DNA of 64,000 nt from Candidatus Scybalocola faecavium (GCA_018713145.1 DVFP01000019.1:62001-126000), one strand, 5' to 3'. Counted from the first letter of the stretch, positions 24,611 through 34,755 are shown. The notes: generated by a model from the letters alone, not told the origin. Translations and numbers: made by a program.

Positions 24611-25004
24611 GTAATTACACCTCCACTGGTTATTCCATATGAGTTTCTTCTATATAACATGTGCATGGCACACGGTGAAATGCTTATACAGATTTCTTCT
24701 CATATTCTGATTATTTCGTTTCATAATAATAAGAAGCTATAATTGGGTATGTACAATTATAGCAAATGCATGAAAAAATCATGCTAAGTCTGCCTTTATC
24801 TTTAGACACGCAGACAAGTCCCGTAAATTTGACGGGATTTACGGAACAAAAGCGACGTACGCCAATATTGCGCATAAAGGCGCACAATTCACGTATATAA
24901 TAAAGTGATACAACACACCCTGGTGTTTCTCACTGCAGCCGCATAAATTACTTTAATGACGTTGTCATTAAAAGGGTAAACATTACAAAAGCCAAGCCTG
25001 AGGA
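24611..25004. other. Spacer between rpmJ and rpsM with hairpins and promoter
   Basis: No gene seen. On the minus strand it contains, in order, a hairpin CCGTAAAT/ATTTACGG (24821-24844), a hairpin GTCTGC/GCAGAC (24788-24815), a T-run and the extended -10 promoter (24756-24764). It may combine partial termination with re-initiation. Confidence 0.45.
24756..24764 (-). promoter_or_regulatory. Extended -10 promoter upstream of rpsM
   Basis: On the minus strand TGC-TATAAT forms a perfect extended -10 (TATAAT = complement of 24756-24761). No consensus -35 is evident. It would give a leader of about 140 bases before rpsM. Confidence 0.5.
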
Positions 25005-25118
25005 TCAGCCTTGTCTCTGTTTGTGTTTAGGGTTTTCGCAGATAATACGAATACTGCCTTTTCTTTTGATCACTTTGCACTTTTCGCAAATAGGCTTTAC
25101 GGATGATCTAACCTTCAC
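25005..25118 (-). CDS. rpmJ: 50S ribosomal protein L36 (GTG start)
   Basis: A 37-residue protein starting at a GTG (25116-25118) with AAAGGAGAG upstream. It begins [20 protein letters not shown] and ends PKHKQRQG. The zinc-binding set CxxC...C...H (Cys 11, Cys 14, Cys 27, His 32) is intact. Placed between infA and rpsM as in other Firmicutes. Confidence 0.96.
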   Translation of the reverse strand: MKVRSSVKPICEKCKVIKRKGSIRIICENPKHKQRQG

Positions 25119-25189
25119 AACAAATCTCTCCTTTCAAAACGTCCGCCCTGTATTATAACACCATGATTTGGCATATGTCAAGCATAAAT

Positions 25190-25408
25190 TTATTTATCTC
25201 TCCAAATAATTCTTCCTTTTGTCAGGTCGTAGGGAGATAACTCAATAGTTACTTTATCGCCAGGTAAGATCTTAATAAAATTCATACGCAGCTTTCCGCT
25301 GATATGAGACAGGACCCTATGGCCATTCTCCAGTTCTACCTGGAACATAGCGTTGGGAAGCTTCTCCACAACAACACCTTCAACTTCAATAACATCCGCT
25401 TTCGACAT
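25190..25408 (-). CDS. infA: Translation initiation factor IF-1
   Basis: 72 aa, an S1-like OB fold: [21 protein letters not shown] and [33 protein letters not shown] are classic IF-1 sequences. It binds the A site of the 30S subunit during initiation. Two bases after the KOW-domain gene; rpmJ follows 71 bases later. Confidence 0.98.
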   Translation of the reverse strand: MSKADVIEVEGVVVEKLPNAMFQVELENGHRVLSHISGKLRMNFIKILPGDKVTIELSPYDLTKGRIIWRDK

Positions 25409-25410
25409 TC

Positions 25411-25716
25411 TTATTCCTCCTGATTTTCAAACTTGGACAAATATGTTTTTATGGCTGTTTTTATATTCGGATCAGTAAGAGCTTCTTCCTGGGAACAGCC
25501 TGTAAGCTCTGCCGCAAATACACAAATCTTCTGCACATGCCGGACGTTTTTTTCCTTCGGACTGGCACACAGACGGTGCCGCCCATCAGCAAGCTGCAGA
25601 CGATCTCCTTCGATCCTGACTACTACAAATACTTTCCCCTTATCATGGCCGGCTTTTGATCGAACAAGCTGACCGGGTATAAAATCCAAACAACTGCTGA
25701 ACTTATCTTTTCTCAT
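25411..25716 (-). CDS. KOW-domain RNA-binding protein (L14e-like)
   Basis: A 101-aa protein with an N-terminal KOW/SH3-like domain ([37 protein letters not shown]) and a short acidic C-terminal tail. This small gene is characteristically found between map and infA in Clostridia; its function is unproven but probably ribosome related. The start MRKDKFSS is chosen because TGAGGTG lies 4 bases upstream; an in-frame start 7 codons earlier overlaps map more closely. Confidence 0.85.
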   Translation of the reverse strand: MRKDKFSSCLDFIPGQLVRSKAGHDKGKVFVVVRIEGDRLQLADGRHRLCASPKEKNVRHVQKICVFAAELTGCSQEEALTDPNIKTAIKTYLSKFENQEE

Positions 25717-25738
25717 AAAACACCTCAGACGTAACACT

Positions 25739-26524
25739 TCAGTCCGCTAAACTGCTATGTGGTTCATCTTCCGGCAGTAAAGTTAAGATCTCGCAGCCAT
25801 CTTTTGTAATAAGGATCGTATTTTCATAATGAGCTGAAAGGGAACCATCTTCGGTAACAACCGTCCAGTCATCATCAAGCCACGCCACATCATATCTTCC
25901 GGCATTCACCATAGGTTCAATCGCCAGCGTCATTCCCGCCTGCAGCCGGATACCTCTGCCCCGCTGTCTGAAATTGGGAATCTGTGGATCTTCGTGAAGA
26001 TGTGTTCCGATACCATGACCAACCAGGTCCCGCACAACACTGTAGCCATGGGCCTCCACATAATCTTGAATTGCAGCGGAAATCTCATGTAAATGATTTC
26101 CTTCTTTTGCCAATTTTATACCTTCAAAAAAACTTTGTTTGGTCACTTCCATGAGTCGGGCCGCTTGGGGAGATACTTCACCCACACCCCATGTGCGGGC
26201 AGCATCAGAATGCATCCCCTGGTAGATCAGTCCGCCATCCAGGCTGACAATGTCACCTTCCCGGATAATATGCTTTTTTGAAGGGATCCCGTGAACGACC
26301 TCATCATTAACGGACACGCAAATTGACGCAGGGTATCCGTTATAATTTTTAAAATTAGGAACACAGCCGAAATCACGGATCATGGTCTCCCCCAGCCGGT
26401 CAATATCCCATGTAGACATCCCGGGCTTAAGGGCTTTATGCAGTTCCTTATGTACGAGGGCCAGCAGTCTGCCGGCCTCCCGCATCAGTTCGATCTGCTT
26501 TGGTGACTTTATACTTACTGACAT
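25739..26524 (-). CDS. map: Methionine aminopeptidase, type I
   Basis: 261 aa. Removes N-terminal Met from nascent proteins. The metal ligands are in DGGLIYQGMHSDAARTWGVG (two Asp), GHGIGTHLHEDPQIPN (His) and the C-terminal Glu motifs LAIEPMVN and DGSLSAHYENTILI. The start is one base after the adk stop, with AGGAG upstream. The usual neighbours adk and infA support it. Confidence 0.97.
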   Translation of the reverse strand: MSVSIKSPKQIELMREAGRLLALVHKELHKALKPGMSTWDIDRLGETMIRDFGCVPNFKNYNGYPASICVSVNDEVVHGIPSKKHIIREGDIVSLDGGLIYQGMHSDAARTWGVGEVSPQAARLMEVTKQSFFEGIKLAKEGNHLHEISAAIQDYVEAHGYSVVRDLVGHGIGTHLHEDPQIPNFRQRGRGIRLQAGMTLAIEPMVNAGRYDVAWLDDDWTVVTEDGSLSAHYENTILITKDGCEILTLLPEDEPHSSLAD

Positions 26525-26525
26525 A

Positions 26526-27173
26526 TTAGTGAACTCCTATCACTTTACAAATATCAGCAAATACATCGTCCATGTTCTTTGTGCCGTCCACCTCTACAAG
26601 AATACCTTCATTCTTATAGTAATCAATAAGTGGCTGTGTCTGCTCATGATATACATTCAGACGATTTTTAACAGTTTCAGGTTTATCATCATCACGAAGA
26701 ATGAGGGCTTCACCGCACACATCGCAGATGCCTTCCACCTTGGTAGGATTATAAACTACATGGTATGTTGCTCCGCATCCAACACATGCACGGCGTCCGG
26801 ACATTCTTTCGATAATATTTTCGTCAGGAACTTCAATATTGATCGCATAGTCCATCTTCTGGCCGATGGCATTAAGGGCATTTGTCAGGGCTTGTGCCTG
26901 AGGGATAGTTCTTGGGAAACCATCTAAAATATACCCATTTTCACAGTCGGATTGTTGAATTCTATCAACAACGAGATCGCAGACCAATTCATCCGGTACT
27001 AAAAGACCTTTATCCATATACTCTTTGGCTTTAGCGCCAAGCTCTGTACCGTTTTTGATATTTGCTCTGAAAATATCTCCGGTTGATATATGAGGAACAT
27101 TGCATACTTCTGCAATTTTCTTTGCCTGTGTACCTTTACCGGCACCAGGAGCACCCAGCATAATTATTTTCAT
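26526..27173 (-). CDS. adk: Adenylate kinase (zinc-lid type)
   Basis: 215 aa. Interconverts AMP, ADP and ATP. P-loop [11 protein letters not shown] at residues 7-17; AMP-binding segment [13 protein letters not shown] domain with four cysteines ([16 protein letters not shown] ... CDVCG) that bind structural zinc, as in Gram-positive Adk. The start [10 protein letters not shown] follows GGAGG. A longer in-frame extension upstream is rejected because it lacks homology and crosses the leader. Confidence 0.97.
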   Translation of the reverse strand: MKIIMLGAPGAGKGTQAKKIAEVCNVPHISTGDIFRANIKNGTELGAKAKEYMDKGLLVPDELVCDLVVDRIQQSDCENGYILDGFPRTIPQAQALTNALNAIGQKMDYAINIEVPDENIIERMSGRRACVGCGATYHVVYNPTKVEGICDVCGEALILRDDDKPETVKNRLNVYHEQTQPLIDYYKNEGILVEVDGTKNMDDVFADICKVIGVH

Positions 27174-27282
27174 AATAATTATCCTCCATTCATATGTCCA
27201 ACAATTTCCTCCCCAATGGTCCAGGTCTGTGAAGACCATGGGGTAAACTGCCTGCTTTTTTGCAGGAATTTACGTGTTTCAT

Positions 27283-27351
27283 ATTATACCTTTATCAAAA
27301 ATGTGATCAAGGCACTGCTTTTAGTATAATACAAAAACATTTCTAAAACAA
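27283..27351 (-). promoter_or_regulatory. Tandem promoters upstream of adk
   Basis: Two sigma-A-like promoters on the minus strand. P1 is TTGTTT-17-TATACT (-35 at 27346-27351, -10 at 27323-27328). P2 is TTGATC-16-TATAAT (-35 at 27305-27310, -10 at 27283-27288). They lie downstream of the lipoprotein terminator, so they start a new transcript covering adk-map-KOW-infA-rpmJ and perhaps the alpha genes. Confidence 0.7.
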
Positions 27352-27361
27352 TACCTAAAAT

Positions 27362-27407
27362 AAAAAAGAATAGCCTGACTTTCCTAAAACATTAGGGAAA
27401 TCAGGCT
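27362..27407 (-). terminator. Terminator after lipoprotein gene inside the spc region
   Basis: Stem AGCCTGA (27372-27378) with TCAGGCT (27401-27407), extended inward by TTTCC/GGAAA pairing, followed on the minus strand by ATTCTTTTTTATTTT. It separates the lipoprotein unit from adk. Confidence 0.8.
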
Positions 27408-27445
27408 GTTTCTTCATATTATCAATATGGCGTTCCTGTTTATCA

Positions 27446-28015
27446 TCAGAAAGTAAATTCCTGGGAAATAAGCTCTGTACCATCCGGGGCAAGGAACTGT
27501 ACTACAATATTCACAGTGTCTACAGATACAACAGATTTTACACTGTCAGCCACAGGCTCTAAAGTAGATTCTAAAGACTGGACATAGGATTCCAAAGATG
27601 CATTGTCTAACGATGCAGCAGTCGTTTCATCCAAAACTGTATAAATGTAATATAAAGTATTACCCTCACCCTGAATATCTACACTCAGACCTGAGGATGC
27701 CAAAGATTCATTCAGTGAATCGATCTGCTCCTGCATGGCATCGGAAGCAATAAAAGCGTCAACAGAATCAAACAGACTAAGACTTGTAGATTCATCCTCC
27801 TGCGCAGCACTCTCAACTGCAGCTTCAGGAGCTGTTTCTACTGCATCTGTTTCCGGTGCGGCAGTTTCAGGTGCCTGTGTCTCAGGAGCAACAGATTCTG
27901 ACGCAGACTGGGACTCTTCCCGGATGCCGCTGCTCTTTCCGCCGCATGCAGCAATACTTAATACAAGGACCATTGCCAACAAAAATGCAGATAACCGCTT
28001 TAAAAAGTTCTTCAT
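27446..28015 (-). CDS. Putative lipoprotein between secY and adk
   Basis: 189 aa. Signal peptide with lipobox SIAACGG (Cys about residue 24), a linker of about 60 residues rich in Ala/Glu/Thr/Pro with repeated APETxAPET units, and a C-terminal domain of about 115 residues without recognised family (LFDSVDAFIASDAMQEQIDSL ... VDTVNIVVQFLAPDGTELISQEF). The start MKNFLKRL fits AAGGAGGAG 9 bases upstream. It is flanked by its own hairpin terminators on both sides, so it is a separate unit wedged into the spc operon. Function unknown. Confidence 0.8.
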   Translation of the reverse strand: MKNFLKRLSAFLLAMVLVLSIAACGGKSSGIREESQSASESVAPETQAPETAAPETDAVETAPEAAVESAAQEDESTSLSLFDSVDAFIASDAMQEQIDSLNESLASSGLSVDIQGEGNTLYYIYTVLDETTAASLDNASLESYVQSLESTLEPVADSVKSVVSVDTVNIVVQFLAPDGTELISQEFTF

Positions 28016-28123
28016 ATTCATACTCCTCCTTAAATTTTCCAAGTCACTTTTACATTTTGATCATAAATCATATAAATAAAAAGTTTATGATCTTTTTGTA
28101 AATTTGCGGAAAATTTTATAATA

Positions 28124-28146
28124 GCCGCTCATAAGAAATGAACGGC
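28124..28146 (-). terminator. Probable terminator after secY
   Basis: Stem GCCGTTCAT/ATGAGCGGC with a 5-base loop and one mismatch, followed on the minus strand by TATTATAAAATTTT. It lies 8 bases after the secY stop and would end or attenuate the S10-spc transcript before the lipoprotein gene. Confidence 0.6.
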
Positions 28147-28153
28147 CATACGA

Positions 28154-29479
28154 TCAATCATTCAGGAAGCCTCTATAATGACGCACAAGCATCATGGACT
28201 CGATCTGTTTCATTGTCTCTAATACAACACCTACAATAATGATCAGAGATGTACCGCCGAAGGATACATTGGCTCCGAAAACACCATTAAAGAGAATTGG
28301 AATAAAGGCAACGATCACAAGACCGCAGGCACCAATAAAGATAATATTATTTAAGATTTTAGTCAGGTAATCTACTGTAGGCTTGCCCGGACGAATACCG
28401 GGGATAAAGCCGCCCTGCTTTTTCATATTATCAGCAATTTCCATAGGATTGAAGGTGATTGCTGTATAGAAATAGGCAAAGAAGATAACCATGACGATAT
28501 AAACGATCAAACCGATACTGTACCATGGCGTTGCGGGAACACACCAGTTATTACTGTTTAATCCGCTTAAAATATGCCCCCAGATACCTCCCGGGTTCTT
28601 ACCGATAAAGTTCACGATAATTCCCGGCAAAGACATAATGGATGACGCAAAGATAATAGGAATAACCCCTGCGGTATTCACCTTAAGAGGAATATTAGTG
28701 GATTGTCCGCCCATCATACGGCGGCCCACAACCTTTTTAGAATACTGAACCGGAATACGTCTTTCACCGCCCTGAAGATATACGACCAGGACAATGGTGA
28801 AAACAATGACAGCAATAATAATAACTGCCGCCAGAACACCTGTAACAATATTGCTGGCGCCGGCGATGAACTGATCATAAAGATTACGAAAATCTGATGG
28901 GATTCTGGATACAATATTCACCAAAAGGACAACGGAAATACCATTGCCTACACCTTTTTCAGTAATCTGTTCACCGATCCACATAATGAGGGATGAACCG
29001 GCAGTCAGTGTAAATACAACGATGATTACACCAAATGCATTATTGTGTGTCAGATAACCGGATCTGGCAAATGTGATTCCCATAGCAAGGCCTTCAATAA
29101 CAGCCAATGCAATGGTCACATAACGGGTAACCTCACGGATCTTTTTCCTTCCGTCCTCTCCATCCCGCTGCATTTCTTCCAGCTTTGGAATCGCAATGGT
29201 CAAAAGCTGCATGATAATGGAAGATGTGATGTAAGGGGTAATGCTCAGGGCGAAAACGGACATTTGAGTAAATGATCCGCCGGTCATGGCATTAAAAAAA
29301 TCCAGAGCACCGCCTGTGTTTGCAGTTTGATTTGCAAACCAGGCGGCAAATACCTCGCTATTTACTCCCGGTGTAGGGATCGCAGCTCCAAGTCTGACAA
29401 CGATGAGCATCAAAAACGTAAATAAAATACGTGAACGCACATCTTTGATTTTAAACGCATTTTTAAGCGTTGTCAGCAT
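28154..29479 (-). CDS. secY: Preprotein translocase subunit SecY
   Basis: 441 aa with ten membrane segments; central channel of the Sec translocase. Typical features: N-terminal FKIKDVRSRILFTFLML, plug region after the first helix, and the loop GGERRIPVQYSKKVVGRRMMGGQ, and C-terminal RHYRGFLND. Start overlaps the rplO stop by one base. Standard position after rplO. Confidence 0.98.
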   Translation of the reverse strand: MLTTLKNAFKIKDVRSRILFTFLMLIVVRLGAAIPTPGVNSEVFAAWFANQTANTGGALDFFNAMTGGSFTQMSVFALSITPYITSSIIMQLLTIAIPKLEEMQRDGEDGRKKIREVTRYVTIALAVIEGLAMGITFARSGYLTHNNAFGVIIVVFTLTAGSSLIMWIGEQITEKGVGNGISVVLLVNIVSRIPSDFRNLYDQFIAGASNIVTGVLAAVIIIAVIVFTIVLVVYLQGGERRIPVQYSKKVVGRRMMGGQSTNIPLKVNTAGVIPIIFASSIMSLPGIIVNFIGKNPGGIWGHILSGLNSNNWCVPATPWYSIGLIVYIVMVIFFAYFYTAITFNPMEIADNMKKQGGFIPGIRPGKPTVDYLTKILNNIIFIGACGLVIVAFIPILFNGVFGANVSFGGTSLIIIVGVVLETMKQIESMMLVRHYRGFLND

Positions 29480-29919
29480 TAGATCACCTCTACTGTTCCA
29501 CCAAGAGCCTGAATTTTTTCTGCTGCACCTGCGCTGAAGGCATTTGCTTTCACAGTTAATTTTTTAGTAAGCTCACCATTTCCAAGAATTTTTACGCCGT
29601 CTTTAGGGTTCTTTACAACGCCGGACTCAATAAGAGTTTCAATAGTAACCTCAGCGCCGTCCTCGAAACGATTTAAAACATCTACATTAATAGCAACGAT
29701 GTCACGGCTGTTGATGTTTGTAAAACCTCTCTTAGGAATACGTCTGTATAAAGGCATCTGGCCGCCTTCAAAACCTGGTCTTGGAGCTCCGGAACGAGCC
29801 TTCTGACCTTTATGGCCCTTACCTGCAGTCTTGCCGTTACCTGAACCATGTCCACGGCCTCTTCTGAAATTATTGCTATGCTTAGAACCAACGGCTGGTT
29901 TTAATTCTGATAAATTCAT
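29479..29919 (-). CDS. rplO: 50S ribosomal protein L15
   Basis: 146 aa beginning [14 protein letters not shown] with the Gly/Arg-rich [32 protein letters not shown] rRNA-binding extension (residues 17-45) and the [19 protein letters not shown] signature. Between rpmD and secY. Confidence 0.98.
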   Translation of the reverse strand: MNLSELKPAVGSKHSNNFRRGRGHGSGNGKTAGKGHKGQKARSGAPRPGFEGGQMPLYRRIPKRGFTNINSRDIVAINVDVLNRFEDGAEVTIETLIESGVVKNPKDGVKILGNGELTKKLTVKANAFSAGAAEKIQALGGTVEVI

Positions 29920-29950
29920 CTTAGCACCTCCTTACATTTTTACAGGCAGA

Positions 29951-30133
29951 TCAGATTTCTTCAACTTTTACAAGATGTTTAACCTGATTTACCATGCCCT
30001 TTACTGCTGCGTTATTTGGCAATTCAACTGTATGATGAAGCTTCTTAAGACCAAGAGCTTCTACAGTTCTTCTATGCTTAGGAACTGCACCAATTGTAGA
30101 TTTAACTAAAGTGATCTTTAATTTATCTGCCAT
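29951..30133 (-). CDS. rpmD: 50S ribosomal protein L30
   Basis: 60 aa: DKLKITLVKSTIGAVPKHRRTVEALGL and VELPNNAAVKGMVNQVKHLVKVEE are characteristic. Normal bacterial length. Between rpsE and rplO. Confidence 0.97.
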   Translation of the reverse strand: MADKLKITLVKSTIGAVPKHRRTVEALGLKKLHHTVELPNNAAVKGMVNQVKHLVKVEEI

Positions 30134-30150
30134 TTTTTATGCCTCCTTAA

Positions 30151-30660
30151 TTACCCGCGGATCTCTTCAACAGATTTGCCGCGCTTTTTGGCAACTTCTT
30201 CAATGGTTGTCAGATTTGAAAGACCATCGATGGTTGCAAGTACAACATTCTGTTTGTTACTGGAACCCAGAGATTTTGTACGGATATTCTTATAGCCGGC
30301 AAGTTCGAGAACCGCACGGGCCGGGCCACCGGCGATGATACCAGTACCCAGAGGAGACTGTTTAAGTAAAACAGTTGCACTTCCGAATTTACCTAAATTA
30401 TCATGTGTTACGCTGCCGTTTTCATCAACCGGCACTTCAATAAGCTTTTTGATAGCGTCTTCTTTGCCTTTGCGGATAGCCTCAGGAATTTCAGTAGCTT
30501 TTCCTAAGCCTGCGCCGACATGTCCGTTGCCATCACCAACGACAACTAAAGCTGCAAAACGGAAGTTACGGCCACCCTTAACAACCTTAGTTACACGTTT
30601 GATTGATACTACTTTTTCTGTTAATTCTAATTGACTAGCATCAATGATTGTACGTTTCAT
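30151..30660 (-). CDS. rpsE: 30S ribosomal protein S5
   Basis: 169 aa; N-terminal double-stranded RNA-binding domain ([30 protein letters not shown]) and C-terminal S5 fold ([29 protein letters not shown]). Helps decoding fidelity. Between rplR and rpmD. Confidence 0.98.
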   Translation of the reverse strand: MKRTIIDASQLELTEKVVSIKRVTKVVKGGRNFRFAALVVVGDGNGHVGAGLGKATEIPEAIRKGKEDAIKKLIEVPVDENGSVTHDNLGKFGSATVLLKQSPLGTGIIAGGPARAVLELAGYKNIRTKSLGSSNKQNVVLATIDGLSNLTTIEEVAKKRGKSVEEIRG

Positions 30661-30675
30661 GTGTTTTCCTCCTTG

Positions 30676-31044
30676 CTAGAATTGTAATCCAGCTTCTCTA
30701 GCTGCATCGGCTAATGCCTGAACTTTACCCTGATAGATAAATCCGCCTCTGTCAAATACGACCTGAGTAATCCCTTTTTCAAGAGCCTTTTTAGCGATAG
30801 CTGTGCCTACAGCGGCTGCAGCGTCAACATTGTTTGTCTTTTCAAGGCTTGCTTTGATCTCTTTTTCCACTGTGGAAGCAGCTACGAGAGTATTACCAAC
30901 CGTATCGTCGATGATTTGAGCGTAAATATGATTATTACTTCTGAATACAGCTAAACGAGGACGCTGCGGGGTGCCTGCAAGATGATGGCGCAGACGTCTG
31001 TGTTTATTTTCGCGAATTTTACTTCTTGACTCTTTGCTAACCAT
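30676..31044 (-). CDS. rplR: 50S ribosomal protein L18
   Basis: 122 aa. Binds 5S rRNA. Signatures [29 protein letters not shown] and [28 protein letters not shown]. The start MVSKESR is preferred because AAGGAG sits 8 bases before it; an ATG three codons earlier would crowd the site. Confidence 0.96.
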   Translation of the reverse strand: MVSKESRSKIRENKHRRLRHHLAGTPQRPRLAVFRSNNHIYAQIIDDTVGNTLVAASTVEKEIKASLEKTNNVDAAAAVGTAIAKKALEKGITQVVFDRGGFIYQGKVQALADAAREAGLQF

Positions 31045-31061
31045 TATATTCACTCCTTTAC

Positions 31062-31604
31062 TTATTTCTTACCAGTCTTACCAACTTTACGTCTGATAAC
31101 TTCGTCAGCATACTTGATACCCTTGCCCTTGTAAGGTTCAGGTCTTCTCTTGTCTCTGATCTCAGCCGCATACTGGCCAACCTTTTCTTTATCGATACCA
31201 GAAACTGTAATTTTGGTCTGACCATCAAGTGTGGTAGTAACGCCTTCCGGATCTACCATTTCCACAGGATGTGAATATCCTAAAGATAAGATTAATTTGT
31301 TGCCCTGTTTCTGAGCTCTGTAACCTACACCGTTGATCTCAAGATCTTTCTTGTAGCCCTCAGTAACACCAACAACCATGTTATGAATAAGGGTTCTTGT
31401 AAGACCATGTAAAGATTTCATTTTCTTTAAATCATTAGGTCTTGTAACCACTACATGTCCATCTTCAATTTTAATGTCCATCTCAGCGGGTAATACTCTT
31501 TCAAGTGTTCCCTTAGGACCTTTTACAGTCACTTTATTATTTTCTGCTATGTCTACAGTTACACCTGCAGGAATAGCGATTGGCATTCTTCCTATACGTG
31601 ACAT
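31062..31604 (-). CDS. rplF: 50S ribosomal protein L6
   Basis: 180 aa with the two repeated L6 folds; start [15 protein letters not shown], second-domain signature [24 protein letters not shown]. Between rpsH and rplR. Confidence 0.98.
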   Translation of the reverse strand: MSRIGRMPIAIPAGVTVDIAENNKVTVKGPKGTLERVLPAEMDIKIEDGHVVVTRPNDLKKMKSLHGLTRTLIHNMVVGVTEGYKKDLEINGVGYRAQKQGNKLILSLGYSHPVEMVDPEGVTTTLDGQTKITVSGIDKEKVGQYAAEIRDKRRPEPYKGKGIKYADEVIRRKVGKTGKK

Positions 31605-31679
31605 GCCCGTACCTCCATAATATATATGATAAATTTAATAGATTCAAATGTGGATGTTCTGTTCGCTAAGTGCTTTCGA

Positions 31680-32081
31680 TCACCATACAAATGCTAATAC
31701 TTCGCCGCCTACGTGAAGGGCTCTGGCTTCTTTGTCTGTGATCACGCCTTTGTTTGTAGAAACAATAGCTACACCAAGACCGCCAAGAACCTTTGGCATT
31801 TCTTCTGCATTTGCGTAAACACGAAGACCGGGTTTGGAAATTCTCTTAATACCGGAAATTGTCTTCTGGTTTTTATCCTGACCATATTTTAATGTCACTT
31901 TGATGGTGCGGGTTACACCTTCGCCAGTGATCTCATAACTTTTAATATAACCTTCATCAAAAAGGATCTTTGCAATAGCTTCTTTCATCTTAGATGCAGG
32001 AATATCAACTGTATCATGTTTTGCAGTGTTTGCATTACGGATTCTTGTAAGCATATCTGCAATAGGATCGCTCATTGTCAT
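31680..32081 (-). CDS. rpsH: 30S ribosomal protein S8
   Basis: 133 aa. [22 protein letters not shown] is the classic N terminus; the C-terminal [26 protein letters not shown] binds 16S rRNA. AGGAGG lies 10 bases upstream; a start at the second Met is also possible. Confidence 0.98.
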   Translation of the reverse strand: MTMSDPIADMLTRIRNANTAKHDTVDIPASKMKEAIAKILFDEGYIKSYEITGEGVTRTIKVTLKYGQDKNQKTISGIKRISKPGLRVYANAEEMPKVLGGLGVAIVSTNKGVITDKEARALHVGGEVLAFVW

Positions 32082-32222
32082 GGAATTTGTTCCTCCTTTT
32101 CAAACGTCTGATATGCTGTCTTCAAATTCGGCGTTGGACACTTCTTTCGGAAGTGTTCCCCGCCCGCATCGAAGATCAGCCTTGCACCTTACACTGCCTT
32201 CAGCAGCTTCAGTGCCAAGGAC

Positions 32223-32408
32223 TTACCAGCTTGCCTTTGTAACACCAGGAATCTGGCCTTTATAAGCTAATTCGCGGAAGCAGATTCTGCAGATACCGTA
32301 TTTTCTTAAGTAAGCGTGGGGACGGCCACAGATTCTGCAGCGGCTGTATTCTCTTGTGGAAAACTTAGCAGGACGCTGCTGTTTAACTTTCATTGCTGTT
32401 TTAGCCAT
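32223..32408 (-). CDS. rpsZ: 30S ribosomal protein S14, zinc-binding type Z
   Basis: 61 aa with the zinc ribbon [10 protein letters not shown]...CRICF (four Cys), the short Gram-positive S14 form. The start [11 protein letters not shown] follows GGAGGG; a longer in-frame start lies within the rplE 3' end and lacks homology. It follows rplE by 16 bases. Confidence 0.97.
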   Translation of the reverse strand: MAKTAMKVKQQRPAKFSTREYSRCRICGRPHAYLRKYGICRICFRELAYKGQIPGVTKASW

Positions 32409-32424
32409 GAAATTTCCCTCCTTA

Positions 32425-32964
32425 TTATTTCTTGAATGGCATGCCAAACAATCTTAACAGTTCACGAGCTTCTTCGTCTGTATGAGCGGTTGTAACAAAA
32501 ATCACGTCCATACCTCTTACTTTTTCTACCTTGTCATACTCGATCTCGGGGAAGATCAGCTGTTCTTTAATACCTAAAGCATAGTTGCCTCTGCCGTCGA
32601 AAGAATCTGCGCTGACACCTCTGAAGTCACGTACCCGGGGAAGGGCAAGATTAATCAGACGATCTGCAAATTCATACATTTTTTCGCCTCTTAAGGTTAC
32701 TTTGCAGCCGATAGGCATACCTTCACGGATCTTAAAGTTGGCTACAGACTTTTTAGCCTTAGTAACAACAGCTTTCTGTCCGGCGATGATCTCCATATCC
32801 TTAACAGCTGCATCAAGAGTTTTTGCATTATCCTTTGCTTCGCCAACACCCATGTTGATAACGATCTTGTCAAGCTTAGGAACCTGCATAACGTTTTTAT
32901 ATCCAAATTTTGCAGTCATTGCTGCAACAATTTCATTATTGTAAGTTTCTTTTAATCTACTCAC
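32425..32964 (-). CDS. rplE: 50S ribosomal protein L5
   Basis: 179 aa; 5S rRNA-binding protein. Signatures [41 protein letters not shown] and the C-terminal [24 protein letters not shown]. Between rplX and rpsZ. Confidence 0.98.
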   Translation of the reverse strand: MSRLKETYNNEIVAAMTAKFGYKNVMQVPKLDKIVINMGVGEAKDNAKTLDAAVKDMEIIAGQKAVVTKAKKSVANFKIREGMPIGCKVTLRGEKMYEFADRLINLALPRVRDFRGVSADSFDGRGNYALGIKEQLIFPEIEYDKVEKVRGMDVIFVTTAHTDEEARELLRLFGMPFKK

Positions 32965-32987
32965 GTTTTGCGTCCTCCTTCCTGCGA

Positions 32988-33308
32988 TCAGTCGATGATC
33001 ACTGCTTCAGCATCTTTCACTTTAGCAGCGCGAACTTTTTTACCGTCCTTGATCTGATACTGGATCCGGGCAGGCTTTCCGTTGTAAAGATACATTACAT
33101 TGGAAACATGAAGGGGACCTTCCTGATGGATGATACCGCCCTGCTGATTGGCAGCTGAAGGTTTTGTGTGCTTTGTGATCATATTTACGCCTTCAACCAG
33201 TACAGTGTTTTTCTTGTGGTTGACTGCGATAACCTTACCGTCTTTACCTTTATCTTTACCGGCGATTACTCTTACAAGGTCGCCTTTTTTAATCTTAATA
33301 TTAGACAC
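32988..33308 (-). CDS. rplX: 50S ribosomal protein L24 (GTG start)
   Basis: 106 aa with a KOW motif ([21 protein letters not shown]). The GTG at 33306-33308 is chosen because AAGGAGGT lies 7 bases upstream and the protein then begins [10 protein letters not shown] as in relatives. An in-frame extension would overlap rplN. Confidence 0.95.
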   Translation of the reverse strand: MSNIKIKKGDLVRVIAGKDKGKDGKVIAVNHKKNTVLVEGVNMITKHTKPSAANQQGGIIHQEGPLHVSNVMYLYNGKPARIQYQIKDGKKVRAAKVKDAEAVIID

Positions 33309-33321
33309 AGCCGATACCTCC

Positions 33322-33690
33322 TTACAGCACTTCCGGTGCCAGGGAAACAATCTTCATGAACTGTTTCTCTCTTAATTCCCGGGCTACTGGTCCAAAAATA
33401 CGTGTTCCTCTCGGGTTTAAGTCGTCTTTGATGATGACTGCTGCATTTTCGTCGAAACGGATGTAAGATCCGTCTTTGCGGCGAGCACCTTTTACAGTAC
33501 GAACAACAACAGCTTTAACAACATCACCCTTTTTAACAACTCCGCCTGGTGTTGCATCTTTGACCGAAGCAACGATAATGTCGCCTATATTCGCATATCT
33601 TCTGGTGGAACCGCCTAATACACGGATGCAAAGAAGCTCTTTTGCACCGGTATTATCAGCCACACGAAGTCTGGTCTCCTGTTGAATCAT
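33322..33690 (-). CDS. rplN: 50S ribosomal protein L14
   Basis: 122 aa: [24 protein letters not shown] and [28 protein letters not shown] are diagnostic. Binds 23S rRNA at the subunit interface. Upstream, a duplicated stretch containing TCCTCCTTATGGGCCTGA appears twice (about 33696-33766). Confidence 0.98.
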   Translation of the reverse strand: MIQQETRLRVADNTGAKELLCIRVLGGSTRRYANIGDIIVASVKDATPGGVVKKGDVVKAVVVRTVKGARRKDGSYIRFDENAAVIIKDDLNPRGTRIFGPVARELREKQFMKIVSLAPEVL

Positions 33691-33767
33691 GACTTTTCCT
33701 CCTTATGGGCCTGACCTCTGGCCATATGGGTATCCTTTAGGATTTCCTCCTTATGGGCCTGATCAAA

Positions 33768-34022
33768 TTATTTAGCTCTTTCGATAATTTCTACAAGTCT
33801 CCATCTCTTATCCTTGGATAAAGGTCTTGTTTCCATAACTCTTACTCTGTCACCAATATTGCACTCATTCTTTTCGTCGTGAGCTTTTAATTTATACGTT
33901 CTATCAACGATCTTCTTATAAAGTGGATGTCTTACACGGTCCTGCACAGCAACAACGACTGTTTTATCCATCTTATTGCTGACAACGATACCCGTTCTTA
34001 CTTTTCTAAGATTTCTTTCCAC
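33768..34022 (-). CDS. rpsQ: 30S ribosomal protein S17
   Basis: 84 aa: [21 protein letters not shown] and [32 protein letters not shown]. An OB fold that binds 16S rRNA. Between rpmC and rplN. Confidence 0.98.
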   Translation of the reverse strand: MERNLRKVRTGIVVSNKMDKTVVVAVQDRVRHPLYKKIVDRTYKLKAHDEKNECNIGDRVRVMETRPLSKDKRWRLVEIIERAK

Positions 34023-34118
34023 AACAATGCTCCTTTCTTATGCCGTCATCTTCCGCGTGATGCCCTGGACCCGCCAGGCCCACCACTTTTGCTCTGACAT
34101 GATAGAAGGCCGGCCGGA

Positions 34119-34337
34119 TTATTCGGCAGCGTTTGCCTTTTCAGTGATGACTGTCTGGATTCTCGCAATATTCTTGCGAACTTCCTTAATTCTGCTTGTG
34201 TTGTCTAACTGATTGGTTGCATTCTGGAATCTTAAGTTAAAAAGTTCCTTTTTTGCACTAACTAATTCTGCTTGCAGTTCTGCAACTGTCTTTGCCTTTA
34301 ATTCTTTAACATAAGTATTAGTTTTCACTGTTATCAC
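34119..34337 (-). CDS. rpmC: 50S ribosomal protein L29
   Basis: 72 aa: [35 protein letters not shown] is typical. A helical hairpin near the tunnel exit. Its start overlaps the rplP 3' end by 20 bases. Confidence 0.97.
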   Translation of the reverse strand: MITVKTNTYVKELKAKTVAELQAELVSAKKELFNLRFQNATNQLDNTSRIKEVRKNIARIQTVITEKANAAE

Positions 34338-34755
34338 CGCCTTCTAAGTCTGCGCGAGAAACAACTTTGCATTTCACCGGAAGCTTGTGTGTAGCAAGAC
34401 GAAGAGCTTCTCTGGCAACCTCTTCGGATACACCGGAGATTTCGAACATAACTCTGCCTGGCTTAACAACTGCCACCCAGTATTCCAGTGTACCTTTACC
34501 GGAACCCATACGTGTTTCAGCTGGTTTAGTAGTTACAGGTTTGTCAGGGAAAATTTTAATCCAAACTTTACCGCCACGTTTGATGTAACGTGTCATAGCG
34601 ATACGGGCAGCTTCGATCTGATTGGATTTGATCCAAGCAGGCTCAAGTGCTACAATACCATATTCACCATAAGTGATCTTATTACCACGCTGTGCAGTTC
34701 CTCTCATAGAGCCGCGGAACTGTTTACGACGCTTAACTCTTTTTGGCATTAACAT
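34318..34755 (-). CDS. rplP: 50S ribosomal protein L16
   Basis: 145 aa: [19 protein letters not shown] and [34 protein letters not shown]. Start overlaps the rpsC stop by one base; its 3' end overlaps rpmC. Confidence 0.98.
   Translation of the reverse strand: MLMPKRVKRRKQFRGSMRGTAQRGNKITYGEYGIVALEPAWIKSNQIEAARIAMTRYIKRGGKVWIKIFPDKPVTTKPAETRMGSGKGTLEYWVAVVKPGRVMFEISGVSEEVAREALRLATHKLPVKCKVVSRADLEGGDNSEN

Noticed and set aside
32988..33350. A longer ATG start for L24
   Set aside because: The extension overlaps rplN and covers the AAGGAGGT site that fits the GTG start.
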